Of a stretch of DNA of 64,000 nt, positions 15,914 through 23,993 are shown in pieces. Origin of the DNA: Actinospineispora spinosispora DSM 44797 (GTDB taxonomy: Bacteria; Actinomycetota; Actinomycetes; Mycobacteriales; Pseudonocardiaceae); contig NZ_KE386834.1 in NCBI RefSeq assembly GCF_000429025.1, positions 124,001-188,000 on the forward strand, given 5' to 3'. How positions within the stretch are numbered: position 1 is the stretch's first letter; each line of letters opens with the position of its first letter. Made by a program: the position numbers and the translations under genes. The notes under the pieces were generated by a model, which saw only the letters and a program-made list of their open reading frames with translations, made no database searches and was not told where the DNA came from.

Positions 15914-16663
15914 CTAGTGAGCCAGCGGCCCGAAGCGGCTGAACGGCATGACGATCAGCCGGGCCTTCCCGATCACGTCCGCCAGCGGAACCGGCCCGTC
16001 GCCCTGAGCCCGGGAGTCCACGGAGTTGTTGCGGCTGTCGCCCATCATCCAGAGCGACCCCTCCGGAACGCGAACCGGCCCGAAGGGTCGTTGCTCGGCC
16101 GGACCGAACTCGGCGCTGTAGTAGACGAACGGCTCGTCCACCGGCTGACCGTTGACCTCGACCCGGTTGCGGGAGTCGCAACAGGACACCGTTTGGCCAC
16201 CCACGGCGACGACCCGCTTGATCAGGTCGGTCTCACCGGCCGCCTGGATTCCCAGCGTCGAGCCGATCTCGCCGAACATCCTGCCCAGGGCCCCGGTCGG
16301 CTGAGGCGGATCGCCCAGCTCGCTGTTGGTCCAGGTCGCGGGGCGGGCGAACACCAGTACGTCGCCGACCTGAGGGGTACTGAACCGGTAGGTGAGCTTG
16401 TCGACCAGCACCTTGTCGTTGTCGCACCCGGTGCAGCCGTGCAAGGTCGTCTCCATCGATCCCGAGGGGATGGCGTAGACGCGGGCCACGAACGACGGCA
16501 CCAGTACGGCCAGCAGTACCAGCACGACGAGCATGGGCAGTGTCTTCAGCGCCCGGGAGCCGCCGGAGGGCTTCTTGGAGTCGGCGCGCGCCTGAGCGGC
16601 GGCCTCTTCAGCCACATCGACCGCATCGGTCTCTGCCCTGTGACGGCCGATTTTTGGGATCAC
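15914..16663 (-). CDS. lepB: signal peptidase I
   Basis: This membrane-anchored serine protease cleaves Sec and Tat signal peptides outside the membrane. The 249-residue chain has a cytoplasmic N-terminus, one transmembrane helix (LPMLVVLVLLAVLVPSFVA), catalytic Ser in IPSGSMETTL, the general-base Lys in LIKRVVAVGG, and box E GDSRNNSVDSR. A CTGC pair after the catalytic box and a CC pair mid-chain are unusual extras that could form disulfides. Substrates may include the nearby small secreted proteins, as for any Sec cargo. Confidence 0.95.
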   Translation of the reverse strand: MIPKIGRHRAETDAVDVAEEAAAQARADSKKPSGGSRALKTLPMLVVLVLLAVLVPSFVARVYAIPSGSMETTLHGCTGCDNDKVLVDKLTYRFSTPQVGDVLVFARPATWTNSELGDPPQPTGALGRMFGEIGSTLGIQAAGETDLIKRVVAVGGQTVSCCDSRNRVEVNGQPVDEPFVYYSAEFGPAEQRPFGPVRVPEGSLWMMGDSRNNSVDSRAQGDGPVPLADVIGKARLIVMPFSRFGPLAH

Positions 16664-16810
16664 CGGATAAGAAGTAGTACCTGGCGGCCTGGCTGTCTAA
16701 TCACTCGCCGACATTTTGAGGCAGATCTACACCAGAGAGTGAAACCGGTCAGAGTGTGATGGGCGTCACACTCCAGGTTGCGCTGGTGTTCTCAGGGGAA
16801 TGCGACCGGT

Positions 16811-17473
16811 ATGGACAGTCTCACACTCACATTAGTGATCGTTATTGTGGTGATCATTCTTGCCGTTTTCGGCTTGGTGATCTATCAGCAGGCGCGTAAA
16901 CGCCGGTCCGAGCAATTGCAGAATCGGTTCGGGCCCGAGTACGAGCGCAAGGTCGAGGACACGGGCGACCCGAAGCAGGCCGAGGCGCAGCTGCTGGCCC
17001 GGAAGAAGCGTCACGACGAGCTGGAGCTCAAGGAGCTCGATGAGGGGCAGCGTCGCCAGTACGAGCAGCGCTGGTCGGACGTCCAGCGTGAGTTCGTCGA
17101 CGACCCGAGCGGTGCGGTTCGCAAGGCCGACGGGCTGGTCGTGGACGTGATGTCGGCGCGCGGCTACCCGGTGGACGACTTCGACAGGCGGGCGGAGGAC
17201 CTGTCGGTCAAGTACCCGGTGGTCACCCAGAACTACCGCGAGGCGCGGCAGATCGCGCGGGCCAACCGGAACGGCGAGGCCAGCACCGAGGACCTGCGTA
17301 ACGCGGTGACCCATTACCGCTCGCTGGTCGACGCGCTGGTGCGTGACACCGACCAGGACTGGAAGAACGGTTCTGAGCAGGACATTCCCCGGGCACGGGG
17401 CAATCGGGACGAGTCGGCGCGAGCCGACGGCCGAGTGGACGAGCGAGTCGAGGGCAAGGAGACCAGGGCATGA
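16811..17473 (+). CDS. membrane-anchored protein of unknown function, shares C-terminal domain with next gene
   Basis: A 220-residue protein with one N-terminal transmembrane helix (residues ~5-25, LTLVIVIVVIILAVFGLVIY) and a basic cytoplasmic edge (QQARKRRSE). A charged helical region and a domain starting RWSDVQREFVDDPSGAVRKA (~residue 92) follow. The next protein has a matching segment (RWDDLKGQFVDDPRHVVRGV), and both have EASTEDLR/EASTEELR followed by a short helix. The tail is hydrophilic and Arg/Asp/Glu-rich. The ATG is at 16811. Function is unknown; similar small anchored proteins are common in actinobacteria. Confidence 0.82.
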   Translation: MDSLTLTLVIVIVVIILAVFGLVIYQQARKRRSEQLQNRFGPEYERKVEDTGDPKQAEAQLLARKKRHDELELKELDEGQRRQYEQRWSDVQREFVDDPSGAVRKADGLVVDVMSARGYPVDDFDRRAEDLSVKYPVVTQNYREARQIARANRNGEASTEDLRNAVTHYRSLVDALVRDTDQDWKNGSEQDIPRARGNRDESARADGRVDERVEGKETRA

Positions 17474-17910
17474 GCGGAACCGATGAGCGCATTCTGTCGC
17501 ACGGCATCATGGACGACGGTGCACCGGTGAACGCCGGGGCGGACCACGCCGGAACGGGCCACGCGGACACCCGCGCGGCGACGACCGAGCCGGCCACGGC
17601 CACCGACGGGCGGTCCCACGCGACCGCCGCCGAGGGTTCTACCAGCGGTGCGGCGTTGATCGACCCGACCACCGCGAAGGGCTACCAGGCCAGGTGGGAC
17701 GACCTGAAGGGGCAGTTCGTCGACGACCCCCGCCACGTGGTGCGTGGGGTGGACGAGCTGGTCTCCGACGTGCTGGAGGAGCTGGAGCGGACGTTCCGCA
17801 CGCAGCGCGGCAACCTGGAGAGCGGCGTGGGCGAGGAAGCCTCCACCGAGGAGCTGCGGATCGCTTTCGGGAAGTACCGGGAATTCTTCGACCGGCTGTT
17901 GTCCCTCTGA
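17470..17910 (+). CDS. soluble protein of unknown function, paralogous domain to upstream gene
   Basis: A 146-residue protein with no membrane segment. The first ~60 residues are low-complexity (Ala, Thr, His, Gly, Asp). The C-terminal ~80 residues repeat the domain of the upstream anchored protein, from RWDDLKGQFVDDP to YREFFDRLL. The ATG overlaps the upstream stop (ATGA), so the two are made together, presumably as a membrane-bound and a soluble partner. The function is not known. Confidence 0.82.
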   Translation: MSGTDERILSHGIMDDGAPVNAGADHAGTGHADTRAATTEPATATDGRSHATAAEGSTSGAALIDPTTAKGYQARWDDLKGQFVDDPRHVVRGVDELVSDVLEELERTFRTQRGNLESGVGEEASTEELRIAFGKYREFFDRLLSL

Positions 17911-17934
17911 CCTCAGCCGTCACACACCAATGCA

Positions 17935-17968
17935 GCCGGCCCCACGCCATAACGGGCGTAGGGCCGGC
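17935..17968. terminator. hairpin between convergent genes
   Basis: GCCGGCCCCACGCC pairs with GGGCGTAGGGCCGGC across a short ATAAC loop, with one mismatch. It can terminate the two-gene operon and the convergent acyl-CoA ligase gene. Confidence 0.8.
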
Positions 17969-18036
17969 CGAATTGTGTTCGGAGCATTTTTGTGCGGGCA
18001 TTCGGTCCATCGCATTACTCCGAATGCCGAATCGGG

Positions 18037-19662
18037 TCAGCTGCTGGTGTATCCGGCGAACTTGTCCCGCAAAGTCTTCTTGGAGAACTTGCCGACGCTC
18101 GTCTTCGGCACCTCGTCGATGAACTCGACCGCGTCCGGTAGCCACCACTTGGCGACCCTCGGGGTGAGGAACTCGATCACTTCCTCGGCGGTCAGCGTCT
18201 CACCGGGCTTGAGCACCACACACGCCAGCGGGCGTTCGACCCACCGCTCGTGCGGGATCGCGATGACCGCGGCCTCGGCGATCTTCGGGTGGGCCATGAT
18301 CTCGTTCTCCAGCTCGACCGAGCTGATCCACTCACCGCCGGACTTCACCAGGTCCTTCGTACGGTCGACCAGCCGCAGGTAGCCGTAGCGGTCGGCCGCC
18401 GCGACGTCACCGGTACGTAGCCAGCCGTCCTCGGTGTACTGCGCGCCGCCACCCTCGCCCCGGTAGTACTCCTTGGCGATCCACGGGCCTGCGGCGTGAA
18501 TCTCGCCGGTGTGCTCGTCGTCCCAGGGCATCTCCTCGCCGGTGTCCGGGTCGACCAGCCGCAGCTCGACCAGCGGAACCGACTGGCCCTGCCTCGCGCG
18601 CGAGTTCGCCCGCTGGTCCTCGGTCAGCTCGTCGTGATGGCTGCGCGGGGTGGACATCGTCGCGATCGGGCTGGTCTCGGTCATGCCCCAGGCGTGCAGC
18701 AGCGGAATACCCAGCTTCTCCCGGTAGGCCTCGGACAGCGACTTCGGCGCGGCCGACCCGCCGCACAGCAGGGTGCGCAGGTGGGACAGGTCGTAGTCGC
18801 CGAGCAGCGGCAACGCGCCCATCCAGATCGTCGGGACGCCGCCGGTCACCGTCACCTTGTGCGCCGCGAGCAGCTCCAGGATCGCCTTCGGTGTCATGTT
18901 CGGCCCGGGGAACACGATCGTCGAACCGGCCAGCAGACAGCCGTACGGCAGGCCCCACGCGTTGGCGTGGAACATCGGCACGATCGGCATGACGACGTCG
19001 CGTTCGGACAACCCGGCCGCGTCGGCGGTGAGCGAGATCAGCGAGTGCAGCACTGTCGAACGATGCGAGTAGACGACGCCCTTGGGGTTGCCCGTGGTGC
19101 CGGACGTGTAGCACATCGCGGCCGCGCTGTTCTCGTCCTCGACGTGGAACCGGCCGGCGAACGGCTCGGACTCGGCCAGCAGCCGGTCGTAGTCCAGCAC
19201 CCTCGGATCATCGGGGATCTCGGCGTCGGCGCCGTCCTCGATGACGACGAAATGCTTGACCGTCTCCATCTTGTCCTGGTGCGGCCACAGCAACGGCAGC
19301 AGCGAACGGTCCACGAAGACGATCTCGTCCTCGGCGTGGTTCGCGATGTAGGTGAGCTGTTCGGGGAACAGTCGGATGTTGAGCGTGTGCAGCACCCGCC
19401 CGGTGCACGGCGCGGCCATGTACAGCTCGAGGTGCGCGGCGGTGTTCCAGCAGAAGGTCCCGACCCGGCCGTCGGAGCTGATGCCGAGGCGGTCCAGCGC
19501 GGTGGCCAGCCGGCGTACCCGCACCGCCCAGTCCGCGATCGTCGTGGTCTGCACACCGTCAGCGGTGGCGGTCACGATCTGCTTGTGACCGAACAGCTGT
19601 TCCGCGCGGTGGAACACGTGCGGAAGAGCTAACGGGCGGTCCTGCATCAGTCCGAGCATCAT
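18037..19662 (-). CDS. acyl-CoA synthetase (AMP-forming), FadD-like
   Basis: This enzyme activates a carboxylic acid to an acyl-CoA through an acyl-adenylate. At 541 residues it has the usual length. The AMP-binding loop reads YTSGTTGNPKGVVYSHRS, followed by the A5-type WGMTET, YLRLVDRTKDLVKSGGEWIS in the hinge, and a C-terminal Lys region PKTSVGKFSKK. It most resembles medium/long-chain fatty acid ligases. The two start ATGs (19662, 19659) lie just after GGAGCG; the second is better spaced. An upstream extension of ~250 residues has no family similarity and is rejected. Confidence 0.92.
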   Translation of the reverse strand: MMLGLMQDRPLALPHVFHRAEQLFGHKQIVTATADGVQTTTIADWAVRVRRLATALDRLGISSDGRVGTFCWNTAAHLELYMAAPCTGRVLHTLNIRLFPEQLTYIANHAEDEIVFVDRSLLPLLWPHQDKMETVKHFVVIEDGADAEIPDDPRVLDYDRLLAESEPFAGRFHVEDENSAAAMCYTSGTTGNPKGVVYSHRSTVLHSLISLTADAAGLSERDVVMPIVPMFHANAWGLPYGCLLAGSTIVFPGPNMTPKAILELLAAHKVTVTGGVPTIWMGALPLLGDYDLSHLRTLLCGGSAAPKSLSEAYREKLGIPLLHAWGMTETSPIATMSTPRSHHDELTEDQRANSRARQGQSVPLVELRLVDPDTGEEMPWDDEHTGEIHAAGPWIAKEYYRGEGGGAQYTEDGWLRTGDVAAADRYGYLRLVDRTKDLVKSGGEWISSVELENEIMAHPKIAEAAVIAIPHERWVERPLACVVLKPGETLTAEEVIEFLTPRVAKWWLPDAVEFIDEVPKTSVGKFSKKTLRDKFAGYTSS

Positions 19663-19843
19663 CGCTCCAGGGTCGTCGACTATCGGCGGCGTGGGGCATC
19701 TGGTGGATCTCTTGGGGCCAGACGGTACAGCGAAATGACGTTGACAGCGGTATAGCTGTGGTAACGCTCGACGGGGCTCCGACGTGCCCGGGACGCGCGG
19801 CGTAACCCGCGTGGCGCCGCGATGCTGGATAGTGTGCGCAGTC

Positions 19844-21178
19844 ATGGCCCGCGCGATCGTCTGCATAGATGTGGGCTCGGGCTGGGTGAAAGCGCTCGGA
19901 ATCGACGCCGATGGCGAACCGATCGGCTGCGCCCAGCACCCGAGCACCCCGCACGACCTGCTGGAAGGTGTCCGCGGCGCGGCCATGGCCGTCGGCCTGG
20001 ACGACCCGCTCACCCCTCGGGGGACCGCCGAGTCGGACACCGAACTGTTCGCCTGCTCCTCCGCGGGCGGCGGGCTGCGGCTCGCCGTGGTCGGGCAGGA
20101 GGTGCTGAGCTCCACCGAGGCCGGATACCGGGTTGCACGGTCCGCCGGCGCACGCGTGGTGCACATCGAGGCCGGGTTGCTCGAACCCGCCGGTGTGCGC
20201 GCCCTGCGCGCCAGTCGGCCGGACGTGGTGCTGCTGGTGGACGGGATGGACGCCGCCGCGGAACAGACCCTGCTGCGCAACGCCGCGCGGCTGGCCCGCT
20301 CCCGGGTCCGGGCGCCGATCGTGCTGGCGGCCCGTGAGCCGGTGCGGGTCGACGCGCTGGCGTTGCTCAAGTCGACCGGCCGATCGGTTCTGGCGACCGA
20401 CGGCGTGTTGCGCGAGGACGGCACGTTCGTGCCCGAGCCGGCTCGGGAAGCCGTCGCCGAGCTGCTCGGCAGTCACCTGGTGGGCGGTCGCGGCTCGTCG
20501 ACGACCGCGCGTTTTCGCAGGCTGGCACGGCAGCCGACGCCGGACGCGGTCCGGCGCGGGCTGGCTGAGCTGGTGCGTTCGAGGGGTGCCGGCAGCGGCG
20601 CGGTCCTGGTCGTGGACGTCGGCTCGTCCACGACCGAGGTGTACTCCGGGGTACCTCAGGCCGGTGATGCCGAGCCCGAGATCAGCTGGCCGACCACGGA
20701 GGCGGACCTCGGCATGCGGCCGACCTGCGCGGGCATCCTGACCGACGGGCAGGCCGAAGGGCTCGTCGACCCGGTGGAGGCCGACCTGCTGGGACCCACG
20801 GTCCGCAGGCTCGCCGAGGAGACCGACTACGTCCCGATCGACGCCGGTGGCCGGGCCGAGGACCGCAGGCTCGCGGCGCTGGCCGCCGTCCTCGCGGTCC
20901 GCCGTCACGTGCAGGCGACCGGCGACGGTCTGGCGCGCGCCGGCGTCGGGCTGGTGATCCTCACCGGCGGGGTGTTCCGCCAGCCGGACGAGTCCGGGCT
21001 CGCCGCGCTGCGGTCGACGCTGCGCCGCGACTCCGGTCTGAGCGGTCTGCTGGAGAACTGCCCGATCGCGGTGGACGACGGCTACGCGCTGGCCCCGGCC
21101 GGTCTGTTGGCGATGCGCGGCCGCGTCAAGGAGGCCCGCACGGTCCTCGACGCCGCAATCGCGCCGCACGAGGCCTGA
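19844..21178 (+). CDS. glutamate mutase L-like protein (MutL, ASKHA fold)
   Basis: A 444-residue protein of the glutamate mutase L family, related to actin-like ATPases. It has two nucleotide-site-like motifs, CIDVGSGWVKALG near the N-terminus and VLVVDVGSSTTEVYSG near residue 250, plus LVILTGGVFRQ near the C-terminus. Family members sit next to B12-dependent mutases and may serve as reactivases, but no mutase subunit is present in this window, so the partner is unknown. The ATG at 19844 is chosen to match the family start; an upstream GTG is less likely. Confidence 0.85.
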   Translation: MARAIVCIDVGSGWVKALGIDADGEPIGCAQHPSTPHDLLEGVRGAAMAVGLDDPLTPRGTAESDTELFACSSAGGGLRLAVVGQEVLSSTEAGYRVARSAGARVVHIEAGLLEPAGVRALRASRPDVVLLVDGMDAAAEQTLLRNAARLARSRVRAPIVLAAREPVRVDALALLKSTGRSVLATDGVLREDGTFVPEPAREAVAELLGSHLVGGRGSSTTARFRRLARQPTPDAVRRGLAELVRSRGAGSGAVLVVDVGSSTTEVYSGVPQAGDAEPEISWPTTEADLGMRPTCAGILTDGQAEGLVDPVEADLLGPTVRRLAEETDYVPIDAGGRAEDRRLAALAAVLAVRRHVQATGDGLARAGVGLVILTGGVFRQPDESGLAALRSTLRRDSGLSGLLENCPIAVDDGYALAPAGLLAMRGRVKEARTVLDAAIAPHEA

Positions 21179-21183
21179 GGAAC

Positions 21184-21227
21184 CCGTGAGTGGCGAGTGG
21201 TCCTATAGCGACACTCGCCACTCACGG
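21184..21227. repeat. palindrome, GTGAGTGGC family, second copy
   Basis: Perfect 16-bp arms CCGTGAGTGGCGAGTG and CACTCGCCACTCACGG enclose a 12-nt centre containing CCTATAG. It begins six bases after the mutL-like stop codon and lies ~120 bp upstream of ahcY, so it probably acts as the terminator of the first gene. Arms and centre match the element at 9790-9831. Confidence 0.9.
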
Positions 21228-21344
21228 CTGGTGACCAGCCGCTCTGCGGTGAGCAGCGAGGATCACGTGCGAACACCCCACACTGGATCGATGCAGCCGG
21301 GTAGCGTTGGGCCGGACTGTGACCTATGGGAGGACATTCTTCAG

Positions 21345-22847
21345 ATGAGCGCACCAACGACCGATACCGATCAGTCCGGCGGACGGTTCAAGACCGTCAA
21401 CGGCATCGACTTCGCCGTGGACGACCTGGCGCTGGCCGAGTACGGGCGTAAGGAGATCAGGCTCGCCGAGCACGAGATGCCCGGGCTGATCTCACTGCGG
21501 CGCGAGTACGCCGAGGCCCGGCCGCTGCACGGGGCCCGCGTATCCGGATCGCTGCACATGACGGTGCAGACGGCGGTGCTGATCGAGACCCTCGTCGCGC
21601 TCGGCGCCGAGGTCCGCTGGGCGTCCTGCAACATCTTCTCCACCCAGGACGAGGCCGCCGCCGCTGTCGTGGTGGGCCCGCACGGAACCCCGGAAGCGCC
21701 TGCCGGTGTGCCGTGTTTCGCCTGGAAGGGCGAGTCGCTGGAGCAGTACTGGTGGTGCACCGAGCAGATGCTGACCTGGCCGGACGGCGAGGGCGGCACC
21801 CACGGCCCGAACATGATCCTGGACGACGGCGGCGACGCGACGCTGCTGGTCCACAAGGGTGTCGAGTTCGAGGCGAACGGCGTCGTGCCGAACGCCGACG
21901 ACAACGACCCCGACGAGTACAAGGTCATCCTGGACACGCTGCGCAGGTCCCTCGCGGCTGACTCGCAGCGCTGGACCAAGGCGGCCGCCGAGATTCGCGG
22001 CGTCACCGAGGAGACCACCACCGGCGTCCACCGGCTGTACCAGTTCGCCGAGGCGGGCACGCTGCTGTTCCCGGCGATCAACGTCAACGACTCGGTCACC
22101 AAGTCGAAGTTCGACAACAAGTACGGCATCCGGCACTCGCTGATCGACGGCATCAACCGCGGCACCGACGTCCTGATCGGCGGCAAGGTCGCGGTCGTCG
22201 CGGGCTACGGCGACGTCGGCAAGGGCGCGGCGGATGCGCTGTCCGGCCAGGGCGCGCGCGTCATCGTCACCGAGGCCGACCCGATCTGCGCGCTGCAGGC
22301 GCTGCTCGAGGGCTACCAGGTGGCCCGGCTCGACGACGTGATCGACAAGGCCGACCTGCTGATCACCACGACCGGCAACAAGGACATCGTCTCGGCCGCC
22401 CACATGGCGCGCATGAAGCACCAGGCGATCGTCGGCAACGTCGGACACTTCGACAACGAGATCGACATGGCGGGTCTCGCCCGCTACCCCGGCGTCCAGC
22501 GGATCACCATCAAGCCGCAGGTCGACGAGTGGGTGTTCCCCGACGGGCACTCGATCATCGTGCTGTCCGAGGGGCGTCTGCTGAACCTGGGCAACGCGAC
22601 CGGCCACCCGAGCTTCGTGATGTCCAACAGCTTCGCCAACCAGACGATCGCGCAGATCGAGCTGTTCACGAAGCACGAGGAGTACAACAAGGACGTCTAC
22701 ATGCTGCCGAAGATCCTGGACGAGAAGGTCGCCAGGATCCACGTCGAGGCGCTGGGTGGCGAGCTGACCAAGCTCACCAAGGACCAGGCCGAGTACATCG
22801 GTGTCGACGTCGAGGGGCCCTTCAAGCCCAACCACTACCGGTACTGA
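21345..22847 (+). CDS. ahcY: S-adenosylhomocysteinase
   Basis: This cytosolic NAD-dependent enzyme splits S-adenosylhomocysteine into adenosine and homocysteine, relieving product inhibition of methyltransferases. The protein has 500 residues, including the ~40-residue insertion typical of actinobacterial forms. Motifs: SGSLHMTVQTAVLIETL and WASCNIFSTQDEAAAA in the substrate domain, the NAD-binding VAGYGDVGKGAA, VTEADPICALQA, and C-terminal KPNHYRY with the conserved Lys-Tyr dimer contact. GGGAGG lies 11 nt before the ATG. It precedes tmk as in mycobacteria (sahH-tmk-mtrA). Confidence 0.97.
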   Translation: MSAPTTDTDQSGGRFKTVNGIDFAVDDLALAEYGRKEIRLAEHEMPGLISLRREYAEARPLHGARVSGSLHMTVQTAVLIETLVALGAEVRWASCNIFSTQDEAAAAVVVGPHGTPEAPAGVPCFAWKGESLEQYWWCTEQMLTWPDGEGGTHGPNMILDDGGDATLLVHKGVEFEANGVVPNADDNDPDEYKVILDTLRRSLAADSQRWTKAAAEIRGVTEETTTGVHRLYQFAEAGTLLFPAINVNDSVTKSKFDNKYGIRHSLIDGINRGTDVLIGGKVAVVAGYGDVGKGAADALSGQGARVIVTEADPICALQALLEGYQVARLDDVIDKADLLITTTGNKDIVSAAHMARMKHQAIVGNVGHFDNEIDMAGLARYPGVQRITIKPQVDEWVFPDGHSIIVLSEGRLLNLGNATGHPSFVMSNSFANQTIAQIELFTKHEEYNKDVYMLPKILDEKVARIHVEALGGELTKLTKDQAEYIGVDVEGPFKPNHYRY

Positions 22848-22857
22848 CACCTTCCGC

Positions 22858-23319
22858 GTGCCACCGGGCGACGGCTGGGCGTACTGCGCGCTCGGCCACA
22901 AGCACTGGGGCCTGTTCGGCGCGGCGGGGCTGCTTCTGCGGCACCGCGCGCCGGACGGGACGGACTGGCTGCTGATGCAGCATCGGTCCTGGTGGAGCCA
23001 CCACGGTGGCACCTGGGGTCTGCTCGGTGGTGCTCGGATGCCGTCCGAGACCGCCGAGCAGGCCGCCGGCCGCGAAGCGTGGGAAGAGGCCGCGCTGCCC
23101 GAGGGCTCCTTCGAGGTGACCGGCACGTACGTCGACGACCACGGCGGCTGGTCCTATGTCACGGTCGTCGGCGAGGCTGCCGAGATGGTGCCGGTCGAGG
23201 CGGCGACCTCGGAGAGCAAGGCCGTCGAGTGGGTGCGGTTGGACCGCGTGCCCGGGCTGGAGCTGCACCCCGGGTTCGCGGCGACCTGGCCGACGGTGGC
23301 CGAGCTGCTCGCCTCGTGA
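22858..23319 (+). CDS. NUDIX hydrolase
   Basis: A 153-residue pyrophosphohydrolase. The NUDIX box GARMPSETAEQAAGREAWEEAAL (positions split as G-x5-E-x7-RE-x2-EE) is complete, so it should be active on a nucleoside-diphosphate-linked substrate. The GTG at 22858 lies 10 bp after the ahcY stop. Its own stop overlaps a GTG of tmk, so the three genes probably form one operon. Placement between ahcY and tmk suggests a housecleaning role for nucleotides; the substrate is not known. Confidence 0.88.
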   Translation: MPPGDGWAYCALGHKHWGLFGAAGLLLRHRAPDGTDWLLMQHRSWWSHHGGTWGLLGGARMPSETAEQAAGREAWEEAALPEGSFEVTGTYVDDHGGWSYVTVVGEAAEMVPVEAATSESKAVEWVRLDRVPGLELHPGFAATWPTVAELLAS

Positions 23320-23993
23320 GCAGGCCGGATACGCTGCGGCGCGTGGGGCGATTGGTGGTCATCGAAGGCCTGGACGGCGCCGGAAAACGCACACTGACCG
23401 ACGGGCTGTGCGCCGAGCTGTCGGCGCGTGGCGTCTCGGTGTCCCGGCTGGCCTTCCCGCGCTACGACACCGACGTGTACGGCCCGCTGGTGTCGGACGC
23501 GCTGCACGGCCGGCTGGGCGACCTGACCGACTCGGTCTACGGCATGGCGGTGCTGTTCGCGCTGGACCGCCGCGCGGCGGCCGCCGAGATCCGCGCGGCG
23601 CTCGCCACGGTCGACGTAGTCCTGGTGGACCGCTACATCGCATCCAACGCCGCCTACGGCGCGGCGCGGCTGCACCAGCCCGTCGACGGTGACTTCGTCG
23701 GCTGGGTCCGCGCGTTGGAGCTGGACCGGTTCGACCTGCCCCGTCCGGATCTGCAGCTGCTCCTGCGGGTGCCCCGGTCGCTCGCCGCCGCCCGTGCCGC
23801 GCAGCGGGAGTCGCAGGACGCGGCCCGCACCCGCGACGCCTACGAGTCCGACGACAAGCTGCAGGACCGCTGCGCGCTGCTGTACGACGCGCTGGCCGAG
23901 TCGGCGTGGCTGAGCCCGTGGCACGTCCTGGACGGCAGCGCGAGTACGTCGTTCACGCAGCTTGCGGACGTCATCGCCGGCTCGGGTATCTAG
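23316..23993 (+). CDS. tmk: dTMP kinase (thymidylate kinase)
   Basis: This enzyme phosphorylates dTMP to dTDP for DNA synthesis. The P-loop reads EGLDGAGKRTL, the same KRTL form as mycobacterial Tmk, and the DR(Y/H/X) motif reads DRYIASNAAY. The protein is 225 residues from GTG 23316 (GTGA overlap); GTG 23343, nine codons later, would give a start closer to the P-loop and is equally possible. Its stop overlaps the stop of the convergent HNH gene. In mycobacteria mtrA follows directly; here an 8-kb island intervenes. Confidence 0.93.
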   Translation: MSRPDTLRRVGRLVVIEGLDGAGKRTLTDGLCAELSARGVSVSRLAFPRYDTDVYGPLVSDALHGRLGDLTDSVYGMAVLFALDRRAAAAEIRAALATVDVVLVDRYIASNAAYGAARLHQPVDGDFVGWVRALELDRFDLPRPDLQLLLRVPRSLAAARAAQRESQDAARTRDAYESDDKLQDRCALLYDALAESAWLSPWHVLDGSASTSFTQLADVIAGSGI

